From the NCBI GenBank assembly GCA_001657385.1, contig LYSZ01000005.1:186001-250000 (forward strand): a stretch of 64,000 bases of DNA. The letters are read 5' to 3'. Both the position numbers and the translations under genes were made by a program. Positions 27,540-35,997 of the stretch are shown piece after piece. Numbering within the stretch: the stretch's first letter is position 1; every line of letters starts with the position of its first letter. Source of the DNA: Parvularcula sp. BBD 1991-13 (GTDB lineage Bacteria > Pseudomonadota > Alphaproteobacteria > Caulobacterales > Parvularculaceae). Below the pieces are notes generated by a model. It was not told the origin of the DNA and ran no database searches. It saw nothing but the letters and a program-made list of their open reading frames with translations.

Positions 27540-28363
27540 ATGACGCATATCATCACCGTTAATCCGACGACCGATTAGCCAATTGCGGCCTACGCGTTGA
27601 TGAGCGAAGACATCGCTTTCGCGATACTCCGAGCATCCCATGACGCCTTCAAGGAATGGCGCCGCAAAAGCCATGACGTGCGCGCGCCATACCTGCGAGC
27701 CATCGCCGCAAAGCTGCGGACAAATGCGGATGTCATCGCCGATCTCATGACCCGGGAAACGGGCAAATTGCTGCGGGACGGCAAGATGGAAGTGGAGCTT
27801 TGCGCGCAGATCTTCGACTATACCGCCGAGAACGGTCCCGCGGAACTCGCCGATGAAGCGCGCGTTCATAGCGGCGGCGAAAAAAGCGGGATCGTAACCT
27901 ATTCGCCGATCGGCGTGATCTACAGCATCCAACCCTGGAATTTTCCCTTTTACCAGCCGGTCCGCGTTCTCGCGGCCAATTTGATGGCCGGCAACACTGT
28001 CATCCTCAAACATGCCGCGATTTGCACCGGCAGCGGCCTGCTGTTGCGCGATCTCTGCCTTGAGGCCGGACTGCCGGCTGGAGTGTTCGATGTCCTGGTC
28101 ATCGATCATGAGACGTCGACGCGATGCGGATCGCCAATGACAGCCGCTACGGTCTCGGCGGCGGCGTCTTCTGCAAAGACGTGGACAGGGCCGTTTCTCT
28201 GGCCTGCGACCATTTCGACACCGGCATGGTTCGCATCAACTCCTTCGGCGCGGCGGACGTCAACATGCCTTTCGGCGGGATGAAAGACTCCGGGTACGGA
28301 CGCGAACATGGCGGTTTCGGCATGAAGGAATTCGTCAACGCCAAGGCCGTTTACCTGCCCTAA
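27540..28363 (+). pseudogene. Aldehyde dehydrogenase (succinate-semialdehyde type), stop codon plus internal deletion
   Basis: From ATG 27540 the frame begins MTHIITVNPTTD, then meets TAG at 27576 where relatives have Glu, and continues PIAAYALMSEDIAFAIL. The substrate/cofactor region is normal up to about codon 190 (WNFPFYQPVRVLAANLMAGN). Then, near 28110-28125, it jumps into the C-terminal block (RIANDSRYGLGGGVFCKD and MPFGGMKDSGYGREHG) in a different frame. About 200 residues, including the catalytic Cys and Glu, are missing compared with the roughly 455-residue family. It cannot be functional. Confidence 0.9.
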
Positions 28364-28410
28364 TGGCGCATCGCTTTCGCCCTCAGCAGCATCAACCTAC
28401 TGGAACTGAA

Positions 28411-29022
28411 ATGAAAATACTTGTCGCAGGCGCCACTGGCAAAACCGGCTTACGGTTGGTCGGCGAACTGAAGTCTCGCGGGCGCGAACCGATCGCCATG
28501 GTGAGGGAAAGCTCCGATACCGGGCCCTTGCCGAACGGTGTCGAAACCCGCATTGGCGATTTAACCGACCTGCCGGACGACATTTGCCGCGGTTGCGACG
28601 CCGTCGTCTTCGCTGCTGGATCAGGCGCGGGCACGAGTTCGGAAATGACTGATAAAGTCGACCGCGACGGCGCCATGCGGCTGATAGATATTGCAAGAAA
28701 GGCCCACATATCGCGTTTTGTCATGCTCAGCACCGTCGGGGCCGAGGCCCCCGATCCGGACAGCGACCTTGCCCATTATCTCCAAGCCAAGCATAAGGCC
28801 GACGAACATTTGAAAATGTCCGGGTTGGCGTTCGCCATCGTGCGGCCGGTCAGGCTGACGGATGATGACGGCGCTGGTAACATACGCCTCGGCGACGATG
28901 TCGACAGCGGCGGCGAGGCGGCGCGCGGCGACGTCGCATCAGTGCTGGCGGACGCCGTCGACGATGCAGGCTGGGCAAACAAGATTGCACTGATGCAGTC
29001 GGTCGGCGGCGGACAATCCTGA
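28411..29022 (+). CDS. NAD(P)-binding atypical SDR (NmrA/YwnB-like)
   Basis: A 203-residue Rossmann protein with the dinucleotide motif VAGATGKTG near the N-terminus, the DLTDLPDDICRGCDAVVFAAGSG segment, and FVMLSTVGA. The active Tyr-Lys pair of classical SDRs is replaced by the pattern HYLQAKHKADEHL, as in NAD(P)H-binding atypical SDRs involved in quinone or flavin reduction or redox sensing. It begins 48 bp after the aldehyde dehydrogenase relic and, unlike its two upstream neighbours, is intact. The start is fixed by conserved KILVAGATG. The substrate is unknown. Confidence 0.88.
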   Translation: MKILVAGATGKTGLRLVGELKSRGREPIAMVRESSDTGPLPNGVETRIGDLTDLPDDICRGCDAVVFAAGSGAGTSSEMTDKVDRDGAMRLIDIARKAHISRFVMLSTVGAEAPDPDSDLAHYLQAKHKADEHLKMSGLAFAIVRPVRLTDDDGAGNIRLGDDVDSGGEAARGDVASVLADAVDDAGWANKIALMQSVGGGQS

Positions 29023-29494
29023 GCCATCCATTCGGCTGGAACCGGTCGTTTCGTCCGAAATGCCCGGCGCCGCCCGTCTGAACAGGTCTTGCCCGGCCTC
29101 ATTGCCGGCGCGCGACGAACTTTCAGGCGCGTTACCGTCTCGTCGTCCTCCTGCAAGGCTCCCTGTAAGGCGCCGCTGTTGCCGACGGTGCGATGCAATG
29201 ACGTCGTCAGCAACAAAATCGTAAAATCAGTATTGAGACTATCGCCCGGCGGCGCGGCGCCGGCGTCGTGCGCCGCCGGCGTTGTCATAAAAACCAGACG
29301 CCCTGACCGCCGCCCGTGCGCCGACGGAAGCGCCGCGCCCCTGCGGAACATCAACTGAAGAACATCAATTGCAGAGCGCCGATTTTCGTATTTACCGGCG
29401 GCGGAACAAGAAAAAAGAAAATATTCTTTATATTAAGATAAAAAAGAAATATAGATATAGTAAAATAGAATTTGCATTGCGAGGGGGGAGGGCC
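29023..29494. other. Gene-free stretch upstream of P450
   Basis: No gene is supported. It contains a tandem repeat (29346-29373), then about 100 strongly AT-rich bases (29380-29480) unlike the surroundings, with TATAGTAAAAT-like -10 sequences, and ends in GAGGGGGGAGGG just before the P450 ATG. Confidence 0.6.
29346..29373 (+). repeat. Tandem 14-bp repeat before the P450 gene
   Basis: GAACATCAACTGAA is followed directly by GAACATCAATTGCA; 12 of 14 bases agree. It lies about 120 bp upstream of the P450 start, at the edge of the AT-rich promoter segment, and could be an activator site. Confidence 0.5.
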
Positions 29495-30733
29495 ATGGTT
29501 GCGGTGACGCCGACGCAGGAATTTCTTGCCCTCGACGAGGCGCGCAAGCTTGAAAAGATAACCACGCCCGCCGGCGGCGGCGGTTTCCTCGCCGCGATCG
29601 CCCGGGGAAGGGCCGTGCCAGGCCTCGCTGCGCGCGCGGCGGCGAAACTCGCCGGCGGCCGCAGGCCATTCCGCCTGGGCGACGCCGTCATCGTCGTGCG
29701 CCACGAGCATGTCAGAGAAGCCCTGGCGCGGGATCTCGACTTCCTGATCGGCCCCGTCAACCGGAACAAGATTGAGGAGGTCAGCGGCCCGTTTATCCTG
29801 GGCATGGACCGTTCGCCCGCTCACGCCGCCCAGCGGCGGGCGCTCTACAAGGCGCTGCGCGATGCGCCGCTCGACGCGATCATGACAGACTCAACGACTT
29901 ATGCGGAGACTTTGCTCGACCGGTCGGGCGGCGCCGTCGACGCCGTCGGCGGCTACGCCCGCAAGGTCGCCGCGCACACGGCGCGCGCCCTGTTCGGTAT
30001 CGGCGGCCCGGAGGACCCGCTCTTTCTTGAAGCGTCACGGTCGATTTTCGGCCACACCTTCCTGAACCTCGGAAACAACGATGCGATCCGCGAGCGGGCC
30101 GTTCTCGCAGGACGCCTGGTCCGGCACTGGTTCGAGGAAGAGCTGGCCCGCCGGCCCCCTCCCTATGGCCGCCCCGATCTGATGGACGCGCTCCTGCGCG
30201 GCGGCGCCGGTCCGCAGGAGGCGCGGTTGATTCTCGCCGGCATGCTGGTGGGCGCGATCGACACCACGGCGTCGGCGGTCGCGAAAATCCTCTGCGTCCT
30301 CGATACGGACACGGACATCCGCGCCGAATTCGAGCGCGCCGCCACGCCGTTCGAGCGATACGGGCTCTGCCTGGAAGCCCTGCGCCGCTGGCCGCACAAC
30401 CCGATCGTCATCCGTGAAGCGGCGGCGGATACAACGCTCGGCAAGCGCAAAATCAGGAAGGGCATGCGGATTTTTCTCTTCACCCATGCGGCGATGGTCG
30501 ATGCCTCCGCCTTTCCCGACCCCAAAGCCGCGCGCGCCGACCGCGACCGCCGCGCCTATTTCCACTTCGGCGGCGGCCTTCATCCTTGCGCCGGCGCCGG
30601 GGTCAACGCGCTTCAGATCCCGATGCTCGTCAGCCTGCTCGTCGAGCGGCGTTATCGCGTCAACGGCGCGATGCGTTGGGCCGGGCCTTTTCCCCATCAG
30701 TTGCCGATTGGTTTTTCAAGGACGCCGTCATGA
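29495..30733 (+). CDS. Cytochrome P450
   Basis: A 412-residue soluble P450. The heme-ligand motif is FHFGGGLHPCAGAGV with Cys365; the ExxR motif is Glu294 to Arg297 in LEALRR; the I-helix is AGMLVGAIDTTASAV. Sequence before residue 60 is variable. A Shine-Dalgarno run, GAGGGGGGAGGG, precedes the ATG; reading further upstream would give a Lys/Tyr-rich tail encoded by the AT-rich promoter and is rejected. Its stop overlaps the next gene's ATG (ATGA), so the P450 and the DyP protein are made together. No ferredoxin or reductase gene lies beside it; the ferredoxin reductase at 56.4 kb could serve. The substrate is unknown. Confidence 0.9.
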   Translation: MVAVTPTQEFLALDEARKLEKITTPAGGGGFLAAIARGRAVPGLAARAAAKLAGGRRPFRLGDAVIVVRHEHVREALARDLDFLIGPVNRNKIEEVSGPFILGMDRSPAHAAQRRALYKALRDAPLDAIMTDSTTYAETLLDRSGGAVDAVGGYARKVAAHTARALFGIGGPEDPLFLEASRSIFGHTFLNLGNNDAIRERAVLAGRLVRHWFEEELARRPPPYGRPDLMDALLRGGAGPQEARLILAGMLVGAIDTTASAVAKILCVLDTDTDIRAEFERAATPFERYGLCLEALRRWPHNPIVIREAAADTTLGKRKIRKGMRIFLFTHAAMVDASAFPDPKAARADRDRRAYFHFGGGLHPCAGAGVNALQIPMLVSLLVERRYRVNGAMRWAGPFPHQLPIGFSRTPS

Positions 30734-33700
30734 CCGCGCATTGCCTTCTGACCGTTATCGCTCCGCTCGCCGCAGACAAGGTGGACGCCGTCAACGCGCG
30801 CATCGAAGCCCTGCTCGGCAACCCCGCCAGACCTGAAATCCGCGATGCGCTCGCCGCGCAGGGCCGGTTCTGTCATTTCATGAGCCTTTTCGCCGCGCGC
30901 TCCACCTATCGCGACGCGGGATTTCTCATCCTGGAAATATCCGCGGACGGCGCGCCCGCCGACGCGCTCGCCAGGGTGGACGGCGCCATCGGCAAGACGC
31001 TTGAGGCCATATTCGAGTCGGCGGACGACTATCTGCCGCCCTTCGCATATTATCTCGGCAAGCATCGGGTCGACATCGGCTACGGCCTGATGTCGACGCC
31101 GGGCCTTACCCATGTCGGCAATCCCGGCATGTCCGTCGAGCGCATACTCGGCGAAGCGAGGCTTGCCGCGCGCGTGCGCCCGCTCGTGGGCGGACAGCCG
31201 AAGGATTTGCGTCCGCTCGAACGGTTGATCCGGGTGCGGCGCGTCATTGAGAATGACGACAGCCTCGCCCCTCTCGTTACGCAGACCCCGCCGCCGCCCA
31301 TTGTGGACAACCGGGACGATCCGGGCCCGCTCTTGATCGCCTGGCGCCTGTTGCCGTCCGCGCTGGGCGTTTTTCTCTGGCCGCTCGTCGCCCTCGCCCT
31401 TTTGCTGACCGCGTTCCTGGTCATGGCGATGCCGCTGGAGGGAAACTGGTTCGAGCATCTCGCGGGCGTTTTCGGCAGGTTCGTTTTCGCCTTCCTCGTC
31501 GCCGTGGCCGCGCCGCTCCTGGCATTGTATCTCGCTCTTCGCCGCCAGGAAAAAACCGACTGGACCGACGAACGAACCATCGATCCCTCCGTCCTCGACG
31601 CGATCATGCAGCGCGAAAACCACACCGGCTTTGCGCAAAACCACATGGTTTCGGTCACGCGCATGAAGCCGGGGCTGGTGCGCCGGCTGACCATCCGCGT
31701 CGCCTTCTGGGCGATCGCGAAGGTCGGGGCGCAGACTTTCAAGCCCGGCCATCTCGGCGATATCGGCGCCATTCACTTCGCGCGCTGGGTGACCGTGCCG
31801 GGGACCCGCGATTTCGTCTTCATGTCGAATTACGGCGGCAGCTGGGAGTCCTATCTCGAAGATTTCATCACCAAGGCGCATAACGGCCTGACCGGCGTGT
31901 GGTCGAACACGCAAGGATTTCCCCGGTCGAACAACCTGTTTTTCGACGGCGCCACCGACGGCGAGCGGTTCAAACGCTACGCCCGCCGTTCCATGACGCC
32001 GACATATTTCTGGTACAGCGCCTATCCCGATCTGTCTACGGATAATATCCGCGCCAACGCCGCGATCCGCCGCGGCCTCGCCGCCGCCATGACGGATGAG
32101 GAGGCGCAGGTCTGGCTGAGCCTGTTCGGCGGCGCGCGCCGTCCTGACTCGAAGCTTGAAACCAGCGAGATCCAGTCGCTCGTCTTCGGCGGCCTCGGCT
32201 TCAAACCCGACGGCTCTTTACTGCGCATCGCGCTTTCGCCGGATCCGGCCGAGGCGCGCCGGTTCGTCGCCGCGTTGACGCCGCTGATCGCGTTCGGCGA
32301 CGGGCGCTACACCAGGGGAAGCGCCGCCGTGACATGCGCGCTTGGCCCGTCGGGTCTGCGCAAGCTCGGTCTCGACGAAACGGCGATCGGGGCTTTTCCC
32401 GCCGCTTTCCGCGACGGCATGACGATGCAAGCGCGCTCGCGCGTTCTCGGCGATCTGGGGGACGAGGAACCGAGGACCTGGGCGTGGGGCGAGACGACGG
32501 ACGACCTCGTGCTGCTTGTCTATGGCGAGACGCCCGCCGCCGCCGAGGCGGCGGTCGCCGACATCGAGCGCAAGGCGTCGGACGGAAACTGCGCCGTCGC
32601 CGGCCGGATCGTGCTGACCCATGTTCCCGAGGCGAAGCACGAACGCAAGGAGCCGTTCGGTTTTCTGGACGGCGTTTCGCAACCGGCCATGCGCGGAACC
32701 TACCGGGGCTTGCGCAATCCCGATTCCATTCACCTCGTCGCCCCCGGCGAGTTTCTCCTCGGCTATCGCGACGACCGCGGAAACTTTCCGCCGGGCCCGA
32801 CGCTCGACGCCGCGCACGACCCGGAGCACGTGTTGCCGATTGCGATGGATAACGCCGACGGACGGGCGGCGGCGGATTTGCCGCGCGATATCGGGCGAAA
32901 CGGCTCGTTCCTGGTTATCCGCCAGCTTCATCAGTATGTGGACGCTTTCCGGGAGTATTGCGAGGCGGAAGCTGAAAGGCTCGCCGACCGCCTGCCGCCG
33001 CCTTACGAGATGACGGCTGAGTTTATCGCTGCACGGATGATCGGCCGCTGGCAAGACGGATCGTCAATCGTCCGATATCCATATATTTCCGCGACGGAGA
33101 TGGCCAGGCGCGCCGCCCGCGGCGAAAGCCCCGGCGCAGGGGAAACGCTGCGGCCGAAAACGGTCCCGCTTGAAGCGGGCGGGAGCGCGATCGAAAAACC
33201 TCCGGCGCCGCTTCAGCCATCGGTCGTGGGCGTTGACGGGCAGGACCGGCGCGACGGACCGGCGCCCATTCGTCCCGATAACGACTTTCTCTTCGGCGTC
33301 GAGGACCCTGAGGGCGTGCGCTGCCCTTTCGGATCGCATGTGCGCCGTGCCAATCCGCGCGACAGTCTGAGCCCCGGAAGCCAGGACCAGATCGACATCT
33401 CCAACCGGCACCGCATTCTTCGCGTCGGCCGCGGATATGGCGGCGACGGTTCGGTCGAGGCGATGGAGGGGCTGATGTTCATGTGTCTGAACGCGGACAT
33501 CGAACGCCAGTTTGAGTTCATTCAGCAGACATGGATGGTGAATACGCGCTTTCATGGGCTTACGGATGAAACTGACCCGATCGTTGTCGATGGCGGCGAG
33601 AAGGGGAACGGGTTCACCGTTCCGACGCGCGACGGGCCGGTCGCCTTGCGGAAACTGCCGCGCTTCACCCGCATGCGCGGCGGCGGCTATTTCTTCCTGC

Positions 33701-33759
33701 CGAGCCGTCGCCTGTTGGCGTATCTGAGCGATTCCGCCGGGAGCCGCGCGGCGCTTTGA
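30730..33759 (+). CDS. Membrane-linked multidomain DyP-type peroxidase
   Basis: A 1009-residue protein; ordinary DyP peroxidases are 300-450. The C-terminal part has the DyP hallmarks: GFLDG with catalytic Asp647 and the proximal heme His870 in CPFGSHVRRANPR. Before it lie about 640 residues: an N-terminal alpha/beta domain, two strong membrane helices near 203-271, and a middle region with IHFARWVTVPGTRDFVFMSNYGG that I cannot assign beyond a probable ferredoxin-like fold. No signal peptide is seen, so the first part is likely cytoplasmic. It overlaps the P450 gene by four bases. A role with the P450 in oxidising a lipid or aromatic compound is inference. Confidence 0.85.
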   Translation: MTAHCLLTVIAPLAADKVDAVNARIEALLGNPARPEIRDALAAQGRFCHFMSLFAARSTYRDAGFLILEISADGAPADALARVDGAIGKTLEAIFESADDYLPPFAYYLGKHRVDIGYGLMSTPGLTHVGNPGMSVERILGEARLAARVRPLVGGQPKDLRPLERLIRVRRVIENDDSLAPLVTQTPPPPIVDNRDDPGPLLIAWRLLPSALGVFLWPLVALALLLTAFLVMAMPLEGNWFEHLAGVFGRFVFAFLVAVAAPLLALYLALRRQEKTDWTDERTIDPSVLDAIMQRENHTGFAQNHMVSVTRMKPGLVRRLTIRVAFWAIAKVGAQTFKPGHLGDIGAIHFARWVTVPGTRDFVFMSNYGGSWESYLEDFITKAHNGLTGVWSNTQGFPRSNNLFFDGATDGERFKRYARRSMTPTYFWYSAYPDLSTDNIRANAAIRRGLAAAMTDEEAQVWLSLFGGARRPDSKLETSEIQSLVFGGLGFKPDGSLLRIALSPDPAEARRFVAALTPLIAFGDGRYTRGSAAVTCALGPSGLRKLGLDETAIGAFPAAFRDGMTMQARSRVLGDLGDEEPRTWAWGETTDDLVLLVYGETPAAAEAAVADIERKASDGNCAVAGRIVLTHVPEAKHERKEPFGFLDGVSQPAMRGTYRGLRNPDSIHLVAPGEFLLGYRDDRGNFPPGPTLDAAHDPEHVLPIAMDNADGRAAADLPRDIGRNGSFLVIRQLHQYVDAFREYCEAEAERLADRLPPPYEMTAEFIAARMIGRWQDGSSIVRYPYISATEMARRAARGESPGAGETLRPKTVPLEAGGSAIEKPPAPLQPSVVGVDGQDRRDGPAPIRPDNDFLFGVEDPEGVRCPFGSHVRRANPRDSLSPGSQDQIDISNRHRILRVGRGYGGDGSVEAMEGLMFMCLNADIERQFEFIQQTWMVNTRFHGLTDETDPIVVDGGEKGNGFTVPTRDGPVALRKLPRFTRMRGGGYFFLPSRRLLAYLSDSAGSRAAL

Positions 33760-33837
33760 AACCGGCCCCGTGGGGGAGCAGGACGCGCGCTTGAGAAAAG
33801 GCGGGCGGCCTGAGGATTGCCTGCATCCGGGGAGTTT

Positions 33838-33850
33838 GTTATAAAATAAC
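33838..33850. promoter_or_regulatory. Candidate Zur box
   Basis: GTTATAAAATAAC is a perfect palindrome (5-bp arms, 3-bp centre) and matches 12 of 13 bases of the core GTTATANTATAAC of proteobacterial Zur sites. It lies 68 bp before the DUF2796 start, the first gene of a ZrgA-type cluster known in other bacteria to be Zur-controlled. Confidence 0.65.
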
Positions 33851-33918
33851 GCTTTTATTTGCGCCGCTGAAGCCGGCGCCGGCTCAGGCCATGAGGTTCC
33901 GCTGGAGTGGTGTCGGCG

Positions 33919-34608
33919 ATGACAAAACCTGCGATGAAAGGAATGCTGGCGGCAGGCGGCGCGGCGGCGTGCTTTTTTGCCGCGAGCTTCGGCGCTGTCG
34001 CCCAGACGCATGAACACGCTCCGCTGGGGCCGCATGTTCACGGCGCCGCAGAGCTCAGCCTGGCCGTCGAGGACGACGTTCTTTACGCAGAGTTGAACAC
34101 GCCGCTGGTCAATATCGCGGGGTTCGAGCACGCGCCCCGATCCCCGGCCGAGAATACCGCCTATCGCGCGGCGATCGATGTGTTGCAGGCGGGCGACTTC
34201 CTGTCCTTTGACGGCGCGCGGTGCAGGCTTGACGACGTCGCTCTGACGGAGCCCGCATGGGGCGCCGACGCGCGCGCCCCGCAAGCCCGTCATGGTTTCG
34301 AGGCCCGTCACGAACACCGCAACGGCCAGCTCCATGACCAGCCCCATGAGCGAGATCAGGACCGGCGCGGTGAAGAGGGCGGCGGCGGTGGGGGCGGCGA
34401 AGAAAGCTCCAACCGGGGCGCGGTTGGTCACGCGGAGATCATCGCCAGTTACATGTATTCCTGCGACGGGCTGGATCGGTTGCGCGGCCTCGAAACCCGT
34501 CTTTTCGACTTGTTCGACGGGATCGAGGCGATTACCGTCGTCTACCTCGGCGAGACCGCGATCACGGGCGCGCTGACGCCGCAGCGACCGAAACTGGAGC
34601 TTGAGTAA
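33919..34608 (+). CDS. DUF2796 (ZrgA-type) periplasmic zinc-binding protein
   Basis: A 229-residue exported protein: signal peptide of about 29 residues ending AVA, then the His-rich segment HEHAPLGPHVHGAAEL typical of ZrgA/DUF2796 proteins. A low-complexity linker (about residues 118-160) combines His (HGFEARHEHRNGQLH) with an Arg/Glu/Gly run before the C-terminal domain with IIASYMYSC. The His clusters fit zinc capture in the periplasm. ATG 33919 is preferred over the GTG codons at 33907/33910 because the signal peptide then starts normally. It is the first gene behind the Zur-like site and is followed by DUF3299, ABC ATPase and permease genes, in one tight operon. Confidence 0.88.
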   Translation: MTKPAMKGMLAAGGAAACFFAASFGAVAQTHEHAPLGPHVHGAAELSLAVEDDVLYAELNTPLVNIAGFEHAPRSPAENTAYRAAIDVLQAGDFLSFDGARCRLDDVALTEPAWGADARAPQARHGFEARHEHRNGQLHDQPHERDQDRRGEEGGGGGGGEESSNRGAVGHAEIIASYMYSCDGLDRLRGLETRLFDLFDGIEAITVVYLGETAITGALTPQRPKLELE

Positions 34609-34612
34609 AAGT

Positions 34613-35224
34613 ATGGGTCTTGTCTCACGCTTCTCCGCGCCGCTTGCTTATCCGGCCGCTTTCCTGTGTCTCGTCGCATGCGCCCTCGGGTTCCTGGCGG
34701 CGCCGGCGCGCGCTGCGGAGCCGATGGCGCTTTCCTGGGCCGATCTGATGCCGGAAGGCGAGGAGGAGCGGCTGGAAGAGCTGTACACGGCGTTCATGAC
34801 GGCCCTGCAGGAGGAGATGAGCGCCGGCGGCGGCTCTACCTTCATGGGCGCTGATCCCGGCATGATCGGCGAGGGCAGTCCCCTGGACCAGATGACGCAA
34901 ATCGGCACCTTCAACACCGTTTCCGATCTCGACGGCGCCGAGATCCGCATTCCCGGCTATGTCGTGCCATTCGATTTCAGCGCTGAGGGTTTGTATACGG
35001 AATTTTTGCTGGTCCCGTATTTCGGCGCCTGCATCCATTCGCCGCCGCCGCCGCCGAACCAGATTATCTATGTGACAGCCGACGAGCCCGTCGAGATCGG
35101 GGATATCTGGTCGCCGATCTTCGCCGAGGGCGAACTCGCCGCCAGGCGCCACCTCAACGACACCGGCAACGCCGCATACACGTTGTCTCTCGGCAAGATC
35201 GAGCCCTACGACTACCCTCAGTGA
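34613..35224 (+). CDS. DUF3299 periplasmic protein
   Basis: A 203-residue exported protein with a signal peptide ending ARA before AEPMALSW. The DUF3299 core is seen as IRIPGYVVPFDF, FLLVPYFGACIHSPPPPPNQI and YTLSLGKIEPYDYP. The conserved Cys-His pair in ACIHSPPP could bind metal. A TTG four codons upstream is a weaker start. It begins five bases after the DUF2796 stop and its own stop overlaps the GTG of the ABC gene. DUF3299 proteins travel with ZrgA-type zinc systems, which supports a role in zinc handling. Confidence 0.87.
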   Translation: MGLVSRFSAPLAYPAAFLCLVACALGFLAAPARAAEPMALSWADLMPEGEEERLEELYTAFMTALQEEMSAGGGSTFMGADPGMIGEGSPLDQMTQIGTFNTVSDLDGAEIRIPGYVVPFDFSAEGLYTEFLLVPYFGACIHSPPPPPNQIIYVTADEPVEIGDIWSPIFAEGELAARRHLNDTGNAAYTLSLGKIEPYDYPQ

Positions 35225-35997
35225 CCATTCCGCCAGGCCGTCCCGTCGTCGAGATTTCGCGTCTCAGTTTCGCCTGGCCGCGAGGGCCGGTCGTGCTCGC
35301 CCTGTCGGATTTTCAATTGCGCGCCGGCGAAAAGCTGTTCCTCAAGGGGCCGAGCGGCAGCGGCAAGTCCACCTTGCTTGGTCTGATCAGCGGCGTACTG
35401 AAACCGGGCGCCGGCGCACTCAATGTTCTCGGAAAAGATCTGACGGCGATGGGCGCGGCGCAGCGCGATGCGTTTCGCGCGGCGCATCTCGGCGTGATCT
35501 TCCAGATGTTCAATCTGTTGCCTTATCTTCCCGTCATGGAGAATGTGACCCTGCCGGCCGAGTTTTCCAAAGCCCGCGCTGCAAAGGCGGCCGCGCGCAG
35601 CGGCTCGCCGGCGAAGGAGGCGCGGCGGCTTCTCGGCCGTCTCGGCGTCGGCGACGCCTTTCACGACCGTCGCGCGAGCCAGTTGAGCGTCGGCCAGCAG
35701 CAGCGGGTCGCGGTCGCCCGCGCGCTCATGGGCGCGCCGGAACTGATCGTCGCGGACGAGCCGACCTCGGCCCTGGACGCCGAAGCGCGGGATGGATTTA
35801 TCGACCTCCTGATCGAGGAGTGCGCCCAAAGCGAAGCCAGCCTTTTGTTCGTCAGTCATGACGCCGCGCTGGCGCAGCATTTCGACCGCGCCGTCGACCT
35901 GCGCGCCATCAATGACGCGCCAGAACCTCTCCCAGAAAGCCCGCCTGGAAGTTTCCGGGACAGTCCGCGTGGCAATCGCCCGCGGGGGACAGCGTAA
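35221..35997 (+). CDS. ABC transporter ATP-binding protein (MacB/LolD type)
   Basis: A 258-residue ATPase with Walker A GPSGSGKST, signature LSVGQQQRVAVARAL, Walker B LIVADEPTSALD and the H-loop FVSHD. The class is that of ATPases that pair with FtsX/MacB-type permeases rather than with channel-forming importers. The GTG start at 35221 overlaps the DUF3299 stop by four bases, and its own stop overlaps the permease ATG by one base. The C-terminal 30 residues are Pro/Arg-rich. Confidence 0.93.
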   Translation: MTIPPGRPVVEISRLSFAWPRGPVVLALSDFQLRAGEKLFLKGPSGSGKSTLLGLISGVLKPGAGALNVLGKDLTAMGAAQRDAFRAAHLGVIFQMFNLLPYLPVMENVTLPAEFSKARAAKAAARSGSPAKEARRLLGRLGVGDAFHDRRASQLSVGQQQRVAVARALMGAPELIVADEPTSALDAEARDGFIDLLIEECAQSEASLLFVSHDAALAQHFDRAVDLRAINDAPEPLPESPPGSFRDSPRGNRPRGTA

